A stretch of 64,000 nucleotides of DNA from positions 1-64,000 of the forward strand of contig JACKOM010000013.1 of the NCBI GenBank assembly GCA_024234265.1, written 5' to 3'. Shown piece after piece: positions 58,743-64,000 of the stretch (positions are counted from its first letter, which is position 1; every line of letters starts with the position of its first letter). A program made the translations under genes and the position numbers. The notes under the pieces are model-generated. The model saw nothing but the letters and a program-made list of their open reading frames with translations, had not been told where the DNA came from and did no database searches. Origin of the DNA: Oceanospirillaceae bacterium. Its GTDB lineage: Bacteria; Pseudomonadota; Gammaproteobacteria; Pseudomonadales; Oceanobacteraceae.

Positions 58743-60149
58743 ATGAAATATATCTCCACCCGTGGCAACGCCCCGGAACTGACTTTCGAAGACGTGCTGC
58801 TGACTGGCCTGGCCACCGATGGCGGCCTGTATGTGCCAAAAGAAGTGCCGCACTACAGCCTGGAAGAAATCCAATCCTGGCGTGACCTGCCTTACACCGA
58901 GCTGGCCCACAAGGTGATTTTCCCCTTCGTGGAAGGTTGTGTGGACGCTGCCGCCCTGAAAAAAATGCTGGAAGAGGTGTACAACAACACTAACTTTGGC
59001 CACAAGGCGATTGCTCCGCTGCAACAGCTGGATAACAACGAATACGTGCTTGAGCTGTTCCACGGCCCGACACTGGCTTTCAAAGATTTCGCCCTGCAAC
59101 TGCTTGGCCGTCTGCTGGATCACGTGCTTGAGCGCCGCCATGAAAAAGTGGTGATCATGGGTGCAACCTCCGGTGACACAGGTTCTGCCGCGATCGAAGG
59201 TACTAAGGCCTGCCGCAATGTGGATATTTTCATTCTGCATCCAAACGGCAAGGTTTCTGACGTGCAGCGCCGTCAGATGACGACCGTAAAAGGCGACAAC
59301 ATTTTTAACATCGCCATCGAAGGTAACTTCGACCAGGCCCAGGACATGGTAAAAGCCAGCTTCGCTGACCAGTCATTCCTGCGCGGCGAGCGCAAACTGG
59401 TGGCGGTGAACAGTATCAACTGGGCGCGCATCATGGCGCAGATCGTTTATTACTTCTATTCCAGCCTGAACCTGGGTGGCCCCCTGCGTCCGATGGCGTA
59501 CTCAGTGCCGACCGGTAACTTCGGTGACATTTTTGCCGGTTACATGGCGCGTAAAATGGGCCTGCCAATCGAACAGCTGATCATTGCCACCAACAGCAAC
59601 GACGTACTGCACCGCCTGATGAGCAAAAACCAGTACGAAGTACACGCCCTGAAACACACCATCACCCCGTCCATGGATATCGCGGTTTCCAGCAACTTTG
59701 AACGTCTGCTGTTTGACCTGTACGAGCGTGATGGCGCCAAACTGGCGGACCTGATGGCGCGTATGAATGCGAAAAAAGATGTTGTGTCCCTGGATGCCGA
59801 CAAACTGGCCAAAGCCCGCGAACTGTTCGACAGCTACGCAGTGGATGAAGCCACCACCGTCAGCACCATGCAGGAAGTATTTGCGCAAACCGGTTACCTG
59901 CTCGATCCGCACACTGCTATCGGTGTGAAAGCTGCCCGCGAGTGCCGCCGCAATAAACATATTCCGATGATCACCCTGGGCACTGCCCACCCGGTGAAAT
60001 TTGAAGAAGCAGTGAACCGCGCCGGTTACGATATGCCCAAACTGCCACACCACCTGGCGGATTTAATGACCCGTGAAGAGCGCTTAAAAGTGCTGCCAGC
60101 GGATATTAAAGCGGTGCATGAGTATATGGCGGCTAACACCTTCAAATAA
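58743..60149 (+). CDS. thrC: Threonine synthase
   Basis: A 468-residue PLP enzyme converting phosphohomoserine to threonine. It starts MKYISTRGNAPELTFEDVLL at ATG 58743; an in-frame ATG two codons earlier also exists. PLP Lys lies in FHGPTLAFKDFALQLLGRLL, and GATSGDTGSAAIEG binds phosphate. Length and motifs match the class II gammaproteobacterial enzyme. It lies 16 bases after hom, so they form an operon. Confidence 0.96.
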   Translation: MKYISTRGNAPELTFEDVLLTGLATDGGLYVPKEVPHYSLEEIQSWRDLPYTELAHKVIFPFVEGCVDAAALKKMLEEVYNNTNFGHKAIAPLQQLDNNEYVLELFHGPTLAFKDFALQLLGRLLDHVLERRHEKVVIMGATSGDTGSAAIEGTKACRNVDIFILHPNGKVSDVQRRQMTTVKGDNIFNIAIEGNFDQAQDMVKASFADQSFLRGERKLVAVNSINWARIMAQIVYYFYSSLNLGGPLRPMAYSVPTGNFGDIFAGYMARKMGLPIEQLIIATNSNDVLHRLMSKNQYEVHALKHTITPSMDIAVSSNFERLLFDLYERDGAKLADLMARMNAKKDVVSLDADKLAKARELFDSYAVDEATTVSTMQEVFAQTGYLLDPHTAIGVKAARECRRNKHIPMITLGTAHPVKFEEAVNRAGYDMPKLPHHLADLMTREERLKVLPADIKAVHEYMAANTFK

Positions 60150-60185
60150 TCGTTAAAAACGGCTGCGCTTGCGGCTACGGCGTTA

Positions 60186-60241
60186 AAAAAACATTCAGAC
60201 TGCTCATTTACACCCGTAAACTCCGCATCTGAATGTTTTTT
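60186..60241 (+). terminator. Long hairpin after thrC
   Basis: AAAAAACATTCAGA (60186-60199) and TCTGAATGTTTTTT (60228-60241) form a perfect 14-bp stem with a 28-base loop that carries further short complementarity. It is the likely thrC terminator and works in both directions. Confidence 0.75.
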
Positions 60242-60372
60242 GCCTTGTACCCGCTGCGCTCGCACGTTTTTAATTACTGGGTGAAAAGCGTCTTTCTTGC
60301 TCTGACAAGAAATCCGATTTTTCACGGCTAAGTTTAAAAGCGTGAAAAATTTTATTGATGTTTATCGAAAAA

Positions 60373-60395
60373 ACGCCTGCTTGCAGGCGTTTTTG
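60373..60395 (+). terminator. Second hairpin terminator before recJ
   Basis: ACGCCTGC-TT-GCAGGCGT (60373-60390) with A6 before and TTTTG after. It isolates recJ from thrC read-through. Nothing coding is seen in 60242-60372. Confidence 0.85.
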
Positions 60396-60405
60396 TTTTT
60401 ACAAT

Positions 60406-60468
60406 GTCTAGCGTCTAGCGTCTAGCGTCTAGCGTCTAGCGTCTAGCGTCTAGCGTCTAGCGTCTAGC
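60406..60468. repeat. Heptanucleotide array 3 (GTCTAGC)9
   Basis: Nine perfect copies of GTCTAGC, 63 bp, ending 15 bases before the recJ ATG. CTAG, a tetranucleotide usually rare in gammaproteobacteria, occurs in every unit. The recJ ribosome site GGAG (60473-60476) follows immediately. Confidence 0.95.
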
Positions 60469-60483
60469 TTCTGGAGACCACCT

Positions 60484-62178
60484 ATGCCCCTGATTCAGCG
60501 CCGTCCGCTGGATTCATCCCTGCCATTAATACCGCGGATTTTAAAATCCCGTGGGCTGGATGCGGCTGCGCTGGAGTTTGGTCTGAAAAATCTGGCGGAT
60601 TTTTCCTCCCTGAAAGATATTGGCCGCGCGGTGGATTTATTAGTCACTGCCATTCGCCATAAAAAACGTATTTTAATTGTCGGTGATTTTGATGCCGACG
60701 GTGCCACCAGCACGGCGCTGGCGGTACATGCCTTACAAAAAATGGGCGCAGACTGGGTACATTATTTAGTGCCCAATCGTTTTGAATACGGTTACGGTTT
60801 ATCTGCGGCTATTACCCAATTGGCGTTTGCGCAATACAAGCCAGATTTATTAATTACCGTGGATAACGGCATCGCCAGTTTTGAAGGTGTCGCCCTCGCT
60901 AAACAATTAGGCATGCAGGTATTAATTACCGATCACCACCTTGCCGCTGAAGTTTTGCCGGATGCCGATGCCATAGTGAACCCTAATCAGCCGGGCTGTT
61001 TATTTCCCTCCAAGGCGGCCTGCGGTTGTGCGGTGATTTTTTATGTGATGTGCGCATTAAAACGCCGCCTGGTGGATGAAAATCTGTTAACCGACAGTGC
61101 GCTGAATATGGCGGATTATCTCGATTTGGTGGCTTTGGCCAGCGTGGCGGATGTGGTGCCTTTGGATAATAACAACCGCATTCTGGTTGAGCAGGGCCTG
61201 CGCCGTATCCGTAAGGGTTTTGCGCGCCCCGGCATTATGGCGCTGTTAAAAATATCCGGTAAATTCGCCGAGCGTCTGGCCAGCAAGGATTTTGGTTTTG
61301 CCCTGGGGCCGCGTTTAAATGCGGCGGGGCGCATGGATGATATGAGCATCGGCATTGAATGCCTGCTGACAAATAATGCCCATACTGCCGATGAATTTGC
61401 GCGCCTGCTCGATGAATTAAATCAGGACCGTAAAGCCGTTGAAGGTGTGATGCAGCAAGAGGCCCTGCGTCAGCTCGAAGCGCTGCGCTTTGATGAAAAC
61501 AATATGCCCGCGGCCCTGTGTTTGTTTAATCCTGACTGGCACCAGGGGGTGGTGGGGTTATTGGCCTCGCGCATTAAAGAGCGTTATCACCGCCCGGTGA
61601 TTGCGTTTGCCCCCGCGGATAACGCTGAAATAAAAGGCTCTGCCCGTTCAATCCCTGGTTTTCATTTGCGCGATGCGCTGGATGTGGTGGCAAAACGCAA
61701 ACCCCATTTATTAAGTAAATTTGGTGGCCATGCCATGGCCGCCGGGCTGAGTTTACGCAGTACGGATTTTGCCGAATTTACCCAGGCTTTTACCCAGGTG
61801 GCCAGTGAGCAAATTACCCCTGAGCAACTGGTACATACTGTGCTGAGTGATGGCCCGCTCGCTGCACACGAATACACATTGGAAAATGCCCATCAGTTAC
61901 GGTTTTGCGCGCCCTGGGGGCAGCAATTTCCTGAGCCGGTTTTTGATGATGAATTTTTTATTCAAAGCCAGCGTCTGCTCGGTGAAAAACATTTGAAGAT
62001 GACAGTGAAGCCCGTGAATGGCGGCCCGCTGATGGATGCCATTGCGTTTAATGTGGATGTGAAAGCCTGGCCGAATAATCAATGCCAGCGGGTGCATTTA
62101 GTTTTTGAGATGGATGCGAATTTTTTCCGCGAGCAATGGACATTGCAATTGATGGTGCGCGATATCCGCGCACTTTAA
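60484..62178 (+). CDS. recJ: Single-stranded-DNA-specific exonuclease RecJ
   Basis: A 564-residue 5'-3' ssDNA exonuclease for recombination and mismatch repair. DHH phosphoesterase motifs are clear: VGDFDADGATSTALAVHAL, ITVDNGIASFEG, ITDHHLAAEVLPDADA, and VADVVPLDNNNR. The DHHA1 domain contains GGHAMAAGLSLR. The C-terminal OB domain is complete. Its TAA stop is built partly from the first bases of the MITE (62177), so the element lies exactly at the 3' end. A heptamer repeat lies just upstream. Confidence 0.95.
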   Translation: MPLIQRRPLDSSLPLIPRILKSRGLDAAALEFGLKNLADFSSLKDIGRAVDLLVTAIRHKKRILIVGDFDADGATSTALAVHALQKMGADWVHYLVPNRFEYGYGLSAAITQLAFAQYKPDLLITVDNGIASFEGVALAKQLGMQVLITDHHLAAEVLPDADAIVNPNQPGCLFPSKAACGCAVIFYVMCALKRRLVDENLLTDSALNMADYLDLVALASVADVVPLDNNNRILVEQGLRRIRKGFARPGIMALLKISGKFAERLASKDFGFALGPRLNAAGRMDDMSIGIECLLTNNAHTADEFARLLDELNQDRKAVEGVMQQEALRQLEALRFDENNMPAALCLFNPDWHQGVVGLLASRIKERYHRPVIAFAPADNAEIKGSARSIPGFHLRDALDVVAKRKPHLLSKFGGHAMAAGLSLRSTDFAEFTQAFTQVASEQITPEQLVHTVLSDGPLAAHEYTLENAHQLRFCAPWGQQFPEPVFDDEFFIQSQRLLGEKHLKMTVKPVNGGPLMDAIAFNVDVKAWPNNQCQRVHLVFEMDANFFREQWTLQLMVRDIRAL

Positions 62179-62443
62179 GGAACCTCTGAATAACTCTGCA
62201 CAGCGCCGCGCATGTGCTGCCAGTTGAGATTGGCAAGGCGGCGATTGATGGAAATGACGGGGCCGATTCAAAATCGCCAACACAGCCAGATCAGCTGGCA
62301 GCCTGCGCCCTGCAGGGCTTTGCGAAACAAACCAGCTCTGTGTTGCAGCTTTTTGACGTAACCCGTTATGCCTGCAAAGCTGCGCCTTGATCTGATTTAT
62401 TTCGTAAAGCCGACGCGGGCACTGAGTTATTCAGAGGTTCCTT
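62177..62443 (+). mobile_element. MITE-like element, family 1, copy 3
   Basis: A 267-bp copy with the ends AAGGAACCTCTGAATAACTC / GAGTTATTCAGAGGTTCCTT. Nearly identical to copy 2 in the same orientation and to copy 1 inverted. It fills the entire gap between recJ and the convergent DsbA-like gene, whose stop begins three bases after it. Confidence 0.92.
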
Positions 62444-62445
62444 AA

Positions 62446-63735
62446 TTATTCCGCAGCGCTGTTTTCTGCCTGCTGCTGTTGCGCCTGTATTTCGTCGAGT
62501 TTAATTTTTTCGGCAATCAGCCACAGCCTGTCATGACCCCACACGGCTAAATTGCCATACTGAAAACAGGGCACACCCCAGAAGCCTAATTGCTGCAGGG
62601 ATTCAAGATTCACCTGCGCCCAGTTCTGCCACTGCTTGTTATGCAGTTGTTGTTGCGCTTCATGCCAATCCAATGCAGCGGTATGCAAAATGCGTTGCAG
62701 GCCTTTATCGGTTTCTGCGCGAATACCCTCGGCATTCACCCCGTGGGCAAAGGCGGTTAAAAAGCGAATGCCCTTACCCTTGGATTTGGCCCACTCATAG
62801 AGCGCGTAACAACGTTCCACCCCGGCACCGAGCGGGTCTGCCACAAAACCGTAGGGAATGCGGTAATAATTAGCGAGGCGTTTGGTATCGCTGAATATGT
62901 ACATTTTTTTATTATCCGGCACCTGCATGCCACGCATCACCATGGGCATCACCGGGCGCACCTCTAACGGAATTTGCGCCGTTGCACATAAGCGCCGTGC
63001 CAGCACTAAGCCAAGATAGGAATAGGGGCTGCGCATGGAAAAATACATAATCAAAGGTTTGCGGCTCAGGCTCACCGGGCTGGGCCACTGCTGCTGGTTG
63101 CACAGGGTTTTAACAAAAAAAGGCGTGCCACTGGCAAAACCTTCATCAATTAAACGTTGCTCAAGAAAACCCAAACGGTCCACGCCCCAGTACCATTCCC
63201 CTTCACAATAAATATTGCCAGTCAGGTAGTGGCCCATTTTTTTTAAGCGCTGTTCGTTAGCACGGAAGAGGGGTTCGAATTCTTGTTTTTCACTCAGAAA
63301 TTCACTGCCACCAAAGGCGGCGAGAAATAAATTGCGCACATGGTGCAGTGGCGCTTTGATGCTTTCCAGATAGGCCGCTTGTTGTTGCAGCTGACGTAAA
63401 TCCAGCGGTGCCGGAAACTGGCGTGGCAGGGGGAAACGGTAAAGGGCACACAGGGCTTGTGCATCCTGCAGGGCCCATTTATGCCAGGCCGCGGTGTCGG
63501 GGTACATATCGCCCTGCAGGCGGGCCACAAAGTGATAATCAATTTCCACGGAATATTTATCGCGGAAGGTATGCAGGGCCTGAATTAATACAAAACTGTA
63601 AGGATCGTTCACCCGCAGAAATACCGTCAGGTGTGGCACACTGCCGCGGCGCAAACGATATAAACGGCGTTTAAATGCTAACAGCCCGTCGCTGCTGATA
63701 AAGCGCGCGAGATAGGGCATTAAAAGGGCCTTCAT
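62446..63735 (-). CDS. DsbA-family oxidoreductase with two DsbA-like domains
   Basis: A 429-residue protein. Two thioredoxin-fold parts: the first has LTVFLRVNDPYSFVLIQALH, the second IMYFSMRSPYSYLGLVLARR and ends GFWGVPCFQYGNLAVWGHD with cis-Pro. Both start with a (N/S)PYS phrase like 2-hydroxychromene-2-carboxylate isomerases, which replace the CxxC with Ser. No CxxC is visible, so it is probably a glutathione-linked isomerase, not a disulfide oxidase. ATG 63735 is chosen over 63819 because AGGAACACGCC lies ahead. Confidence 0.82.
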   Translation of the reverse strand: MKALLMPYLARFISSDGLLAFKRRLYRLRRGSVPHLTVFLRVNDPYSFVLIQALHTFRDKYSVEIDYHFVARLQGDMYPDTAAWHKWALQDAQALCALYRFPLPRQFPAPLDLRQLQQQAAYLESIKAPLHHVRNLFLAAFGGSEFLSEKQEFEPLFRANEQRLKKMGHYLTGNIYCEGEWYWGVDRLGFLEQRLIDEGFASGTPFFVKTLCNQQQWPSPVSLSRKPLIMYFSMRSPYSYLGLVLARRLCATAQIPLEVRPVMPMVMRGMQVPDNKKMYIFSDTKRLANYYRIPYGFVADPLGAGVERCYALYEWAKSKGKGIRFLTAFAHGVNAEGIRAETDKGLQRILHTAALDWHEAQQQLHNKQWQNWAQVNLESLQQLGFWGVPCFQYGNLAVWGHDRLWLIAEKIKLDEIQAQQQQAENSAAE

Positions 63736-64000
63736 GGCGTGTTCCTGCTGACAGATGCAAGGAACGGTAACGGCAGCGGCGTGTGATTTCAAGTTTTGCG
63801 CTGCGATATCACGGGGCAATATAAAGTCGATGTGAAAAATGGCCTTTTATGCTGCGCAAAAATAACACGCCTGTGGCGTATTTTTTCCCGACTGTGAAAA
63901 ACGTTCAGATTTCATAGCCTTATCGCTTTACTTACAAATTGTTGCAAAGCATTTCTTGAGTTTGAAAGGCCGCTGTAACACATTCGGACAGATAACAATA
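63736..64000. other. Right-edge intergenic DNA, no gene seen
   Basis: 265 bases with no supported gene. The AT-rich part near 63840-63980 resembles promoter DNA for the gene on the left (-) and possibly for a plus-strand gene beyond the edge. The frame into 63819 is an upstream extension of the DsbA-like gene. Confidence 0.4.

Noticed and set aside
57587..58816. 409-codon minus-strand ORF opposite hom
   Set aside because: It is the complement of a clear homoserine dehydrogenase gene; the translation is low-complexity His/Gly/Phe-rich, a typical shadow.
60242..60372. Possible small RNA gene between thrC and recJ
   Set aside because: No promoter-terminator pair or conserved fold could be supported beyond the two terminator hairpins.

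Overview
The window looks like chromosome from a gammaproteobacterium of the Cellvibrionaceae/Pseudomonadales type (Cellvibrio-like). This rests on gene content and order: ffh-rpsP-rimM-trmD-rplS next to a ccsA/ypjD-like and a corB-like gene, hom-thrC-recJ, purT, MksFEB condensin, a TIGR02647-family protein, DUF3135, and secreted proteins with C-terminal tails of the GlyGly-CTERM type. The species assignment is inference, since no rRNA or tRNA is present.

Layout. 1-9.3 kb: metabolic genes (FAD dehydrogenase with two methyltransferases, cold-shock protein, an enoyl-CoA hydratase/acyl-CoA dehydrogenase pair with a divergent GlxA-type regulator, a small outer-membrane-like protein). 9.3-15.2 kb: a hydrolase, a eukaryotic-type hisA, a 71-codon gene between two heptanucleotide repeat arrays, leuA and a divergent Lrp-type regulator. 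15.2-18.5 kb: an AT-rich accessory island that reads as an integron cassette array without integrase, with a SUKH-fold protein and a membrane protein as cassettes. 18.6-26 kb: two large paralogous secreted zincin-like proteins with repeat domains, plus a small membrane-anchored protein. 26-32.6 kb: glycosyltransferase, CBS-domain membrane protein and small conserved genes. 32.6-35.1 kb: a second cassette array sharing its left leader and its truncated right end with the first. 35-43 kb: DMT transporter, the mksF-mksE-mksB condensin operon, and a convergent membrane-anchored Mrr-like nuclease. 43-50 kb: a chemoreceptor with a CxxCH haem-type motif, two Nudix hydrolases, gamma carbonic anhydrase, purT. 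50-57 kb: corB-like, ccsA-like, the ffh/rpsP ribosome and SRP cluster, dsbC. 57-64 kb: hom, thrC, recJ and a double DsbA-like protein.

The housekeeping blocks are ordinary. What stands out is the non-coding DNA between them. It holds four repeat classes: (i) three copies of a 260-490 bp structured repeat whose hairpins covary between copies; (ii) three copies of a 261-267 bp MITE with about 20 bp inverted ends (GGAACCTCTGAATAA...) placed at gene 3' ends, where the ends supply stop codons; (iii) two copies of a second MITE-like element (AAGAGG...); and (iv) heptanucleotide arrays beside hisA, around a small gene, and just upstream of recJ. The two cassette arrays add attC sites, several unusually short. 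Together these make the window a good place to study how non-autonomous elements shape gene ends and how cassettes persist away from an integrase.
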